This document shows, piece by piece, positions 27,596 through 35,026 of a stretch of DNA of 64,000 bases (position 1 is its first letter; the number at the start of each line of letters is the position of its first letter). This DNA is from a virus. The notes below the pieces were generated by a model, which saw only the letters and a list, made by a program, of their open reading frames with translations, did no database searches and was not told the origin of the DNA. The stretch lies in IMG/VR virus record IMGVR_UViG_3300033153_013547, positions 186,001 to 250,000 of that record; one strand, written 5' to 3'. A program made the position numbers and the translations under genes.

Positions 27596-27934
27596 TCACT
27601 TACATCCCCAAATAAAGTAGATTATATGAATAATTATGGACGATACAGATAGCAAGATTGCCCAATTGGCTTTCCAGATAGCACTTCTACCAAGAAAAAT
27701 GTCTCTCGCATCCTTCAGATCATTTTTCCAGTGTTCCTCGCTTAAACATATTTCTCTACCATAATAAATTGCGCTCGGATCAGCGTAAATTTTAACCCTC
27801 CACCACTTATTTCGTATATCAATAATGGTTTTGTCTGGCAGCATTTTAGAATACAAACTTTCTAAACGCAATCTTTCTTTACTTTCACGGGTAGGCAGAT
27901 CTGACTTACTTTGTCCTATGATCTCATCATTCAT
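27596..27934 (-). CDS. Tail-anchored membrane protein, 112 aa
   Basis: A charged N-terminal domain with ESLYSKMLPDKTIIDIRNKWW and a helix EEHWKNDLKDARDIF ends in one C-terminal membrane helix (about residues 88-110, ILLSVSSIIIHIIYFIWG). It is a paralogue of the protein at 31997-32308: SKE..R.E..Y.K..P...I..I...WWR and KW..DL.DA...F align through both proteins. The function is unknown; the topology would display the N-terminal domain in the cytoplasm. AGAGGTG lies upstream of the start. Confidence 0.65.
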   Translation of the reverse strand: MNDEIIGQSKSDLPTRESKERLRLESLYSKMLPDKTIIDIRNKWWRVKIYADPSAIYYGREICLSEEHWKNDLKDARDIFLGRSAIWKANWAILLSVSSIIIHIIYFIWGCK

Positions 27935-27991
27935 TTTTTCACCTCTTACCTCTTTATTATCCTTATCCCATCTCCTTCCATGATCACCCAG

Positions 27992-28345
27992 TTAGGTTTG
28001 GGGAACAATAGCAACACCTGCTACTCCTTCATCAGAATCATTTAGTAATTGATCTATAAGGTCTTGAACTTTTTTGTCATCTTGCTGGGCTTTTTTTATT
28101 GCAATTATCAGTTGAATAGCATCAACAATACTCATAACAGACATGATCAAGAGCAATGCAGCAGCAATTTGGGGATTGATGCCAAGGAACTTGACGAGAC
28201 GAAATGCCTGTGTTTTAGCGTTTCCTTTTAGAATATACCTGCCAACAAACACAGTCAGACCCCTAATACCATATATGCCTCCAATACCGATAGTCATCCC
28301 ATCACGAGTTTTTTGCCACCAAGATTTTGACTGTTCGTTCATCAC
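27992..28345 (-). CDS. Membrane protein, 117 aa
   Basis: Has Gly-rich and hydrophobic segments at about residues 16-38 (MTIGIGGIYGIRGLTVFVG) and 58-85 (QIAAALLLIMSVMSIVDAIQLIIAI), then a charged C-terminal helix (KKAQQDDKKVQDLIDQLL). No known family. It neighbours three other membrane-anchored proteins (27596, 28361, 28899), so this stretch seems to make an envelope-located set. Confidence 0.6.
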   Translation of the reverse strand: MMNEQSKSWWQKTRDGMTIGIGGIYGIRGLTVFVGRYILKGNAKTQAFRLVKFLGINPQIAAALLLIMSVMSIVDAIQLIIAIKKAQQDDKKVQDLIDQLLNDSDEGVAGVAIVPQT

Positions 28346-28360
28346 TTGTTCTCCTATCTC

Positions 28361-28882
28361 TTATTTCTTCAAGTTTCTATCCAAATCCAGCATACGAATT
28401 ATGATTTGCTGGGGATTGATATCAGATCCTTTGCTACGATTGAACGATTTATCAACCATCATCATATTTGACACGGTTGTTTGACCGCCTTTTGAATATG
28501 GTATCACATGATCTGCATCCATATTGCTCAATGCCTTATCAAGATTATAGTATGTTTTGTCTGTCATAGGACATTGCATGCCTTGTTTGGCAGCAACTTC
28601 TGCACGTATTTTATCACTAAAAATACGCTTACTTCCACCAGCAAATCGTCCATTATAAATGAATCCTGCTATATTGATCACATTTGCCACACAATATGTT
28701 GCAAGCAATAGACCAATAGTCATTCCCAAGATGTTTTTGTTAGCATTTTCTATAACTATGTAACCATCTTTGTAATAGTTTTGCACAAGAAACTTTGCAT
28801 TTTCGTATGATAATCTGCCATCACGAACTAATTGTCTGATGTCTTGATAGTCTATACGATAGCCCGTGTCCTTCTGTTTCAT
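28361..28882 (-). CDS. Membrane-anchored HNH endonuclease, 173 aa
   Basis: A charged N-terminal 45 residues is followed by a predicted membrane helix (about residues 50-76, NILGMTIGLLLATYCVANVI). The C-terminal half is an HNH nuclease module: KQGMQCPMT, then ADHVIPYSKGGQTTVSN, then a final NRSKGS. Anchoring an HNH nuclease in the membrane would place it where DNA enters the cell, which suggests a superinfection-blocking role; this is inference. A mobile homing-type HNH gene normally lacks a membrane helix. Confidence 0.68.
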   Translation of the reverse strand: MKQKDTGYRIDYQDIRQLVRDGRLSYENAKFLVQNYYKDGYIVIENANKNILGMTIGLLLATYCVANVINIAGFIYNGRFAGGSKRIFSDKIRAEVAAKQGMQCPMTDKTYYNLDKALSNMDADHVIPYSKGGQTTVSNMMMVDKSFNRSKGSDINPQQIIIRMLDLDRNLKK

Positions 28883-28898
28883 TTACTTTTACCTCAAG

Positions 28899-29342
28899 TT
28901 AATCAGATACAGAAACCGAATAATAATGTTCTCCAGTTTCTCTATTTATCCAGCTCCATGTACAGGTTATCAAATAACCTTCATCGTCCAATCGTCCTTC
29001 CCAAATCTCGTCAGCATGACCATATGGAGAAACTTTTTTGAAACCACAAACATGCATTCTATTCAAAAATGTTTGATAATCACCCTTCATGTGATTACCA
29101 AAACCTATTTTGATGACTTGTATATCTTGTGTGTGATCATCAGTTATATGATTGTCGATTGTCTCTTTAGCGGGTGCTATAATATCTGTTTTCCCCTTGT
29201 CAATGGTTTCTTCTGATATAAAGGACGACATTGATAAACTCTGTAAAATCATTCCAACAAACAATGAAATGATAATACATACGATAAGGGCTCCGGCAGG
29301 TACACCCTGCCCCTTTGGCTTGTTACTATATTTGTTGGTCAT
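28899..29342 (-). CDS. Single-pass membrane protein, 147 aa
   Basis: A short basic N-terminus (TNKYSNKPKGQG) and a strong membrane helix at about residues 17-38 (ALIVCIIISLFVGMILQSL) are followed by a soluble domain of about 100 residues ending in GYLITCTWSWINRETGEHYY. The predicted orientation puts the soluble domain outside the cytoplasm. Family unknown. It stands between the two HNH-containing genes. Confidence 0.62.
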   Translation of the reverse strand: MTNKYSNKPKGQGVPAGALIVCIIISLFVGMILQSLSMSSFISEETIDKGKTDIIAPAKETIDNHITDDHTQDIQVIKIGFGNHMKGDYQTFLNRMHVCGFKKVSPYGHADEIWEGRLDDEGYLITCTWSWINRETGEHYYSVSVSD

Positions 29343-29357
29343 TAGCCACTCTCCCGA

Positions 29358-30440
29358 TTACTTCCCAGATTTAGCTCTATTACATGCCTTACATAACATT
29401 TGACAATTTTCAGGAATTGTCTTTCCACCCTTATGCCATGGGGTTATGTGATCTGCTTGCATTTCATCTATCTCAAAATGCTTTTCACATTTTACACAAA
29501 TGCCCTTCTGCCTTTCATATGCTTCCCTCTTCTGTCCTTCTGTAAATGCTCTAATATTTAGGTATTTTTCTTCTCTTGTCAAAACATATGAAAAAATACC
29601 AGACTTCTTGGTCACATCCTCATCTTGCATCAATTCAAATATTTCCTTATCCAACTTAACGGGGTCTATTTGTTTGTCTTTGAATTTATTGTATAAAAGT
29701 CCAAGTGGAACTTTCTTTATTTCCCTACGATAGGTAAGAAAAGTAGTTCTTGTCCAATTTATAACACGTTGGAAATATGTCCATAGATCAAGGGCGTCTG
29801 AATTATGCTGATTACGAGCCATATAATCTTCAATATTTTTATCACTGATCCACTCAATTGCAGTTTCTAAATAATCTTGACGAATTGGAGAACCAGGCAC
29901 ATAATCATGAGCCAAATCATAAGCAGGACAACCAGTCTTACTGAAATATCTTTTTGCATCAGTCAACCAAGGACCAGTGTAAATAGCATTACGAAGTTCT
30001 TGATCTGTCAACTTCTCACCAGCTATATTGATGGTTTTAAACCAGTCTAACTTTTCCTTGTCATTTCCTTCACAAAAATAAATCATCAACTTATAGTCAA
30101 GAATCTGCTCTTTCTCTGTGTCCTCAAGATTGTGAAAATACTGATAATCCAGTGAGAAATTGCCTGCTACATATTCACAAATGCTTATGGTTCTTTGCTG
30201 TCCATCCATAACTTCATAGGAACCATCTGTGTTCTTGACCCAATACATTACATTTAGGGGAAAATCCTTTCTTACTGTTTCAATTACAGCTGCCCTTTGC
30301 TTGTCTTTGTAAATAAATTCTCGTTGATATTTTGGACGAATGTTGAGCTTTCCACCATAACCAATAACACCTTCTTCGTTGTTATTGATGTATTCATTTA
30401 CTACTTCTCTGATAGTAATTTCTTTAAGTTCTATTTTCAT
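29358..30440 (-). CDS. DUF262-HNH nuclease, 360 aa
   Basis: The N-terminal DUF262 (ParB/Srx-like) domain has RPKYQREFIYKDKQR and the diagnostic DGQQR at residues 79-83. This domain is the nucleotide-using part of type IV modification-dependent restriction enzymes such as GmrS. The C-terminal 50 residues form a classical HNH nuclease with two CxxC pairs (CVKC and CKAC) and ADHITPWHKGGKT. The layout resembles the single-chain DUF262/HNH architecture known from SspE-type defence nucleases. In a phage it could attack modified DNA of competitors. It lies inside the methyltransferase island. Confidence 0.78.
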   Translation of the reverse strand: MKIELKEITIREVVNEYINNNEEGVIGYGGKLNIRPKYQREFIYKDKQRAAVIETVRKDFPLNVMYWVKNTDGSYEVMDGQQRTISICEYVAGNFSLDYQYFHNLEDTEKEQILDYKLMIYFCEGNDKEKLDWFKTINIAGEKLTDQELRNAIYTGPWLTDAKRYFSKTGCPAYDLAHDYVPGSPIRQDYLETAIEWISDKNIEDYMARNQHNSDALDLWTYFQRVINWTRTTFLTYRREIKKVPLGLLYNKFKDKQIDPVKLDKEIFELMQDEDVTKKSGIFSYVLTREEKYLNIRAFTEGQKREAYERQKGICVKCEKHFEIDEMQADHITPWHKGGKTIPENCQMLCKACNRAKSGK

Positions 30441-30456
30441 TTATTTATCCTGATAT

Positions 30457-30741
30457 TTATAAAATAACAACTGCATCAAGATGACCTGGTTCAAAATCTT
30501 CAAATGTAACAAAGAAATATTCGTCTTGACCATTATCAGGAGGAGATCTATTAATGATTAGGTAAGTTAGATATCCTGGTCTATATATTGCATACCATTC
30601 TTCGTTTTCGTTTCTATCTTTCTGTGATATTCTTTGTAATGATTTTTTAAACTCAGATTTTAATCTATGTTGTGCATCAATAAATGAATCAATCCCCTTC
30701 AGTAATTTTTCTAATTCACTTTTATGTTTGGCCTGTGTCAT
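30457..30741 (-). CDS. Hypothetical protein, 94 aa
   Basis: An N-terminal coiled-coil-like helix (about residues 5-45, rich in Lys, Glu and Leu) is followed by a beta-rich part (EEWYAIYRPGYLTYLIINR, YFFVTFEDFEPGHLDAVVIL). No known motif. Its ATG overlaps the end of the EcoRI-type methyltransferase gene by 4 nt, so it is cotranslated with it and might be a partner. Confidence 0.55.
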   Translation of the reverse strand: MTQAKHKSELEKLLKGIDSFIDAQHRLKSEFKKSLQRISQKDRNENEEWYAIYRPGYLTYLIINRSPPDNGQDEYFFVTFEDFEPGHLDAVVIL

Positions 30742-31682
30742 TTCATTCTCCTGTTTTTTATGAAAATTCTACTATACATTCTTTTGCCATTTATATACCC
30801 ACGCCCTTTGGAAATTTCTAAATCATACTCATTTCCCAATATTTCAAACTGCTCAGGATTGTATTTACTTAAAAATGTAATAGGCACACCCATAACACCA
30901 TCATAATCCATGGGTATATTTTTCACTTTATTAACCTCGATAGCATCGTAGTTATCATATTTTGGGTAGACCTCTTCATTTTTATAGTATTTCTTATACA
31001 AAATCAAATCTTCATGTCTTTTGGGATAGTCTAAATTGGTGAACCAACTTATAGCAGGAACCTTCCCATATTTCTTGCCAGTTTTTTCATCAATTCTATT
31101 CCATCTTTCATAATCATCAGATAGTCCAAATTCCATTACTATATTGGAGCTATTGCCCAACCAAATCTTATTTTCCTTGATCAACTTGAAAATTTCTTTG
31201 TAAGTAATAGCATTTTGATTACCAATTATTATAAATTTCTTGTCATATTCTATCAATTGATCAACATATTCCCTAAACAATGAAAAGGGTGGATTGGTGA
31301 CTACAACATCTGCTTCCTTCAATATCTCTATACATTCAGGACTTCTAAAATCACCATTTTGCTTCAAGGGGGTTTTTATGGTGTCCATCTTATTTATCTT
31401 GCCATCATCATTGATGTCAGCAATAAGTTCCAGTTTATATGACGGCTTATCTGTCTCAAAATGGGTGGCAATTAGTTTTTTTAGCCCCAGATGCTCAAAA
31501 TTCAAGGCAAAATAATTCCAGAAATTACTCTCTTCAGGATCATCACAATTGCAGAATATAATTTTACCTTTTAGGTGATCTTTATAGTGCTTCAATTCCC
31601 TTTCTATATCTGCTAATTGCGTATAAAATTCATCATTCTTTGCTTTCTTTGCTTGATGTAAATTTTTATTGGCTGCCATCAC
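30738..31682 (-). CDS. EcoRI-type adenine DNA methyltransferase, 314 aa
   Basis: N6-adenine methyltransferase of the M.EcoRI-like family. The N-terminal signature NKNLHQAKKAKNDEFYTQ, then DIERELKHY and FCNCDDPEESNFWNYF, is characteristic, and the catalytic motif NPPF is at residues 130-133. Its length (about 314) is close to M.EcoRI (326). Without a cognate nuclease beside it, it probably protects phage DNA from host restriction. Recognition of GAATTC-like sites is only suggested by family. It overlaps genes on both sides by 4 nt. Confidence 0.85.
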   Translation of the reverse strand: MMAANKNLHQAKKAKNDEFYTQLADIERELKHYKDHLKGKIIFCNCDDPEESNFWNYFALNFEHLGLKKLIATHFETDKPSYKLELIADINDDGKINKMDTIKTPLKQNGDFRSPECIEILKEADVVVTNPPFSLFREYVDQLIEYDKKFIIIGNQNAITYKEIFKLIKENKIWLGNSSNIVMEFGLSDDYERWNRIDEKTGKKYGKVPAISWFTNLDYPKRHEDLILYKKYYKNEEVYPKYDNYDAIEVNKVKNIPMDYDGVMGVPITFLSKYNPEQFEILGNEYDLEISKGRGYINGKRMYSRIFIKNRRMK

Positions 31683-31948
31683 TCATCCCTCATCATACTA
31701 ATATCTTTCAATCTTTCTACTGCCTTCTCATAATATTCCATACTTTCGACAACATGTTTCCATTGAATATAAACAACATCAAGCTGTCCATGTTCATCAA
31801 CAAGTTTTTTGGCTGATTCCAGTACTGCTTGTTCTGTATTTTCTGCTGGAATATCAATAAATTTTAGAAATGTTGTGTCTAATTTCACAACATACCAGCC
31901 ATCCTCTTCTCCGTCCATTTCTGTTATACGATATTTATCTTCGCCCAT
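31679..31948 (-). CDS. Small hypothetical protein with methyltransferase-like tail, 89 aa
   Basis: The first 60 residues resemble a recurrent small phage module (WYVVKLDTTFLKFIDIPAENTEQAVLESA). The last part, YYEKAVERLKD, matches the C-terminus of the methyltransferase at 33605-34378 (YYDKAVERLKD), also in DNA: 34 of 35 bases agree between 31703-31737 and 33662-33696. It looks like a fusion produced by recombination. It overlaps the EcoRI-type methyltransferase gene by ATGA. Confidence 0.55.
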   Translation of the reverse strand: MGEDKYRITEMDGEEDGWYVVKLDTTFLKFIDIPAENTEQAVLESAKKLVDEHGQLDVVYIQWKHVVESMEYYEKAVERLKDISMMRDE

Positions 31949-31996
31949 CTAATCACCTCGGTTATCATTCCACTTTGTCCAGGAATTGTCTTTCCA

Positions 31997-32308
31997 CTAA
32001 ATATAGTATAAGCCAACAATACTTACCACAACAGACGTGATAGACACAACGAGCGCCGTGATACTTATTGCACGATTCCTTTGTCCCTCCCAGTATACCA
32101 TAAAAACCTCTGCAGCGTCCTGAAGATCTTGCTTCCATTTGTCTATGCCCAGACATTTTTCTATGCCCATATTATCTATATATGGATCAATCCTCCACCA
32201 CATATCACCAATGGCTTTTATTTCTTTCAAGGGCATAATTTTGGCATATATTCGTTCGACCCTAGCTTTTTCCTTGCTTCGGTGTATTGACTTGTATTTT
32301 TTGCTCAT
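31997..32308 (-). CDS. Tail-anchored membrane protein, 103 aa (paralogue)
   Basis: Paralogue of the protein at 27596-27934: SKEKARVERIYAKIMP, WWRID and KWKQDLQDAAEVF align with it. One C-terminal membrane helix (about residues 80-102, SITALVVSITSVVVSIVGLYYI) anchors it, with the N-terminal domain probably cytoplasmic. It lies between the nuclease/methyltransferase pair and the EcoRI-type methyltransferase. The function is unknown. Confidence 0.62.
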   Translation of the reverse strand: MSKKYKSIHRSKEKARVERIYAKIMPLKEIKAIGDMWWRIDPYIDNMGIEKCLGIDKWKQDLQDAAEVFMVYWEGQRNRAISITALVVSITSVVVSIVGLYYI

Positions 32309-32309
32309 T

Positions 32310-32924
32310 TTACTTTCTTAGTACGAATTTGTCGATACTTCGCTGATACACTTTCCATCGATCAAATATTTTATCTTGATCTGATATCTCGAAGCGAATT
32401 GCGTATTCGTTGTTGGTATTGTTCTTGCCTGATTCCCTTGTGCCATGAGCATAACCAGCCTTAGTTAGATCAAGCTCTTTATGCATTTCATTATTGGTTA
32501 ATAGGAAAGTATAACGAACGAACTCCTCACTTCTTATGTCAAATGCTTCAACAATATAGTCTACTTCCTGCCAAGGTCTGATCTGCACTATGTTTACATT
32601 GGAACCATCGTGCATCAGCAGCGAGCACTTATATTCGAAATGGATACCATTAGCATTTCTACAATCTCCCCTACCATCAGATGCCTTGACTTTCACCAGC
32701 CCGTTTTCTCTTATGAATCTATTTTCTATTCTAGGAGCAAATGCCTGACTACTTAAGAACGACATACCATATATAAAATATTCCCAACTTTCATTGTTTC
32801 CCCAGCTCCTATCTTTGCCAATAGTTGTCTTGATATAGTTCGGTATTTTACTAGCCTCTTTTAATTGTTGCAAAGTTAGCTTGATTTTCTGCAATTCTTT
32901 TGACCGCCTTGTCGTAAAACTCAT
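32310..32924 (-). CDS. Candidate type II restriction-like nuclease, 204 aa
   Basis: The central sequence SDGRGDC...GIHFEYKCS gives Asp87 and Glu97-Tyr-Lys99, the PD-(D/E)XK arrangement of type II restriction enzymes. The N-terminal 50 residues are helical and the rest alpha/beta. Its ATG lies 74 nt inside the end of the methyltransferase gene at 32851-33603, and the tight overlap suggests a restriction-modification pair. No recognition sequence can be given. It could also be a non-restriction nuclease of the same fold. Confidence 0.5.
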   Translation of the reverse strand: MSFTTRRSKELQKIKLTLQQLKEASKIPNYIKTTIGKDRSWGNNESWEYFIYGMSFLSSQAFAPRIENRFIRENGLVKVKASDGRGDCRNANGIHFEYKCSLLMHDGSNVNIVQIRPWQEVDYIVEAFDIRSEEFVRYTFLLTNNEMHKELDLTKAGYAHGTRESGKNNTNNEYAIRFEISDQDKIFDRWKVYQRSIDKFVLRK

Positions 32925-33603
32925 TATTAGATTCTATACCAACGAATTGCCTATTCAAATTAGTAGCGGCTACAGCCGTAGTCCCACTACCAATACAATT
33001 ATCTAAAACTAAATCATTTTCATTGGTATATACTTTGATTAAATACTCAAATAACTCAAGTGGTTTTTGGGTAGGATGCCCTCCCTTGATCCTCGGATTA
33101 CTTATTTTGATCACGGACCTGGCATGTCTGAAGCCTTCGTTATTTTTATAGCTTGATTTTTGCTGATTATACATATCACTTTTGTAACCAGCCTTTCGGC
33201 TTATGGAATATGGTGTTCCAATCGTTTTCTGCTCATTATATACTGGTATTTTCGTGTAAAATACCAGTATATTCTCATGCACTCTTAGGGGCTGGTGTTT
33301 TATGTTGAGCTGTCCTGATCCTATAGTCTTTTCCCATATCAACTCATATTTAAATAACTCAATATTACTTGCTATCAATAATGAAGTAAATGGTTGTGAA
33401 GCCGTCAAGACGATGGCCCCGTTGTTCTTGATAATCCTTTTATATTCTTTCCACAATGGCTCAAAAGGTATGATCACATCCCATTTACAGTTGGTCGTTC
33501 CATATGGCAAATCACACAGGATCATATCAATAGATCCGTCTTCAATATGTGGCATTATATCCAAACAATCTCCAAGGTAGATATTATTAGGCTCTATTTT
33601 CAT
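32851..33603 (-). CDS. DNA methyltransferase, beta-type, 250 aa
   Basis: Amino-DNA methyltransferase with catalytic DLPYGTT at residues 31-37 and the SAM-binding motif LDNCIGSGTTAVAA near residue 200, so in the permuted beta-class order. HPTQKPLELF precedes the SAM motif, as is usual. Probable N6-adenine specificity by family. It overlaps the candidate nuclease gene downstream by 74 nt and follows another methyltransferase gene by 1 nt. Role: self-protection or half of a restriction-modification pair. Confidence 0.85.
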   Translation of the reverse strand: MKIEPNNIYLGDCLDIMPHIEDGSIDMILCDLPYGTTNCKWDVIIPFEPLWKEYKRIIKNNGAIVLTASQPFTSLLIASNIELFKYELIWEKTIGSGQLNIKHQPLRVHENILVFYTKIPVYNEQKTIGTPYSISRKAGYKSDMYNQQKSSYKNNEGFRHARSVIKISNPRIKGGHPTQKPLELFEYLIKVYTNENDLVLDNCIGSGTTAVAATNLNRQFVGIESNNEFYDKAVKRIAENQANFATIKRG

Positions 33604-33604
33604 T

Positions 33605-34378
33605 TTACATCAACCCTTCTTCCTTCTCCTTCACATCATCCATTTCTGCATGCCTTCTTACATCTTTCAATCTTTCTACTGCCTTATCATAATATTGTTT
33701 GTCTAATTCACAACCCATAGCATTTCTACCTTGCTGTATTGCAGCTACAAGCATAGTGGCAGATCCACAAAAAGGATCCAAAACAACATCTCCAGCATTA
33801 GAATGTATATCTATAAGCTCATGCATCAATTTCAATGGTTTTTGGGTAGGATGTAATCTCTTGCCCCCATCTCTATGTATTGGCTGACTAAAAACACCAT
33901 TATGATATTTTGCATGAAATGTAGGTTTTGATCCCTTTGTGGCTACAATAGCAACTTCACGAGCATTTGTCAAATAAGATACCTTAGAATTTATAGGCAC
34001 AGGAATTGTCTTGATCCATTCAATGAAACGAAGCATTTTGAACTTTTTGCTCTTCAGCAGACAAGCCAGGGATTCTAATTTCCATAGATCATAGAACACA
34101 ATGATAGTGCCCCCTTTTCTTAGCACACGATAACATTCTCCAAAAACATTGTCAAATAAACTAGCATGATCTTCTGCAGCAATCTTGTCCCACTTACCAA
34201 AATCCATAGATATTCTTAGACGCTCAACTCCCTTGTCACCCATAGCCTGAAACCCTGTTTTCTTTGATATTTGATAAGGTGGATCAGTAAGCACAAGATC
34301 AATAGAATTATCATCTATTTCCTTGAGAAAGTCCTGGGCATCTCTATTTTCAAAAACAAGATTAGGCTTTATCTCCAT
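33605..34378 (-). CDS. DNA methyltransferase, beta-type, 257 aa
   Basis: Catalytic DPPY at residues 32-35, RVLRKGGTIIVFYD, then HPTQKPLKLM and the SAM-binding motif LDPFCGSATMLVAA. It is another permuted amino-methyltransferase, similar in layout to the next gene but distinct in sequence. Its C-terminal coding DNA (33662-33696) nearly repeats inside the small gene at 31679. It directly abuts the candidate nuclease gene at 34379. It may modify adenine or cytosine N4; the site is unknown. Confidence 0.85.
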   Translation of the reverse strand: MEIKPNLVFENRDAQDFLKEIDDNSIDLVLTDPPYQISKKTGFQAMGDKGVERLRISMDFGKWDKIAAEDHASLFDNVFGECYRVLRKGGTIIVFYDLWKLESLACLLKSKKFKMLRFIEWIKTIPVPINSKVSYLTNAREVAIVATKGSKPTFHAKYHNGVFSQPIHRDGGKRLHPTQKPLKLMHELIDIHSNAGDVVLDPFCGSATMLVAAIQQGRNAMGCELDKQYYDKAVERLKDVRRHAEMDDVKEKEEGLM

Positions 34379-35026
34379 CTACACCAGTTCCTCTTTCACA
34401 ACATCTAAAAGATTGTTGTATATTATGCCCAATCCATTATGGAATTCTTTATCTAATTTGTTGCCTATATCCAGATAGTTTTTATTACTAACAGAATGTA
34501 ATCCACTGAAATAATTATAGCCATCATTGGGTATTGATGTGGTTATTTGATCGCCACTACTACGAAGGTTGGGTATATCCTCCCTCGATATCACGGCAAA
34601 CCCTATATCCATTGTTCCCTTGCGATTGTTGCCTCTTTGTATAGTCATTAGATAGTCAAACTCTAAATCATGTACATCTGGATCTTGACTATTATTACCC
34701 AATTTATTCTTGATCACTATTGACTTTGCAGTTGTGAGTCGATTGGGAGATTTTTTGAGCGGTTGTTGAAACATATATGTCTGGATTTTGACAGAGATTC
34801 TATCTTTATTATTGTACATTAAATCATATCCAACATTGTACGATGATTCCAAAACATTCTTACCAACATAAGGCTTAACAATAGTATAACACAACAAATG
34901 ACTAATATGAAATCTATAATCGGGCTTATTCATTTCTGGCGGTATTCCTCTAGACGCCATCTCAATAGATTTTAATATATTGTTATGTTCCAATCGACAA
35001 AATCGTATAAAACTGCATCCAAACAC
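34379..35026 (-). CDS. Candidate restriction-type nuclease, 215 aa
   Basis: YNVGYDLMYNNKDRISVKIQTY gives an Asp (68) followed by S-V-Lys80-x-Gln82, a pattern seen in divergent PD-(D/E)XK restriction enzymes where the middle acid is replaced. It sits exactly between two methyltransferase genes, with one-base overlap upstream and no gap downstream, the usual layout of a restriction-modification unit. The call is tentative because the motif is incomplete; it could be a nuclease remnant or another DNA-binding protein. Confidence 0.4.
   Translation of the reverse strand: MFGCSFIRFCRLEHNNILKSIEMASRGIPPEMNKPDYRFHISHLLCYTIVKPYVGKNVLESSYNVGYDLMYNNKDRISVKIQTYMFQQPLKKSPNRLTTAKSIVIKNKLGNNSQDPDVHDLEFDYLMTIQRGNNRKGTMDIGFAVISREDIPNLRSSGDQITTSIPNDGYNYFSGLHSVSNKNYLDIGNKLDKEFHNGLGIIYNNLLDVVKEELV

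Noticed and set aside
31965-32156. 63-codon minus-strand frame inside the tail-anchored protein gene
   Set aside because: The overlapping 103-aa frame has a clear paralogue at 27596, so this is a shadow frame.
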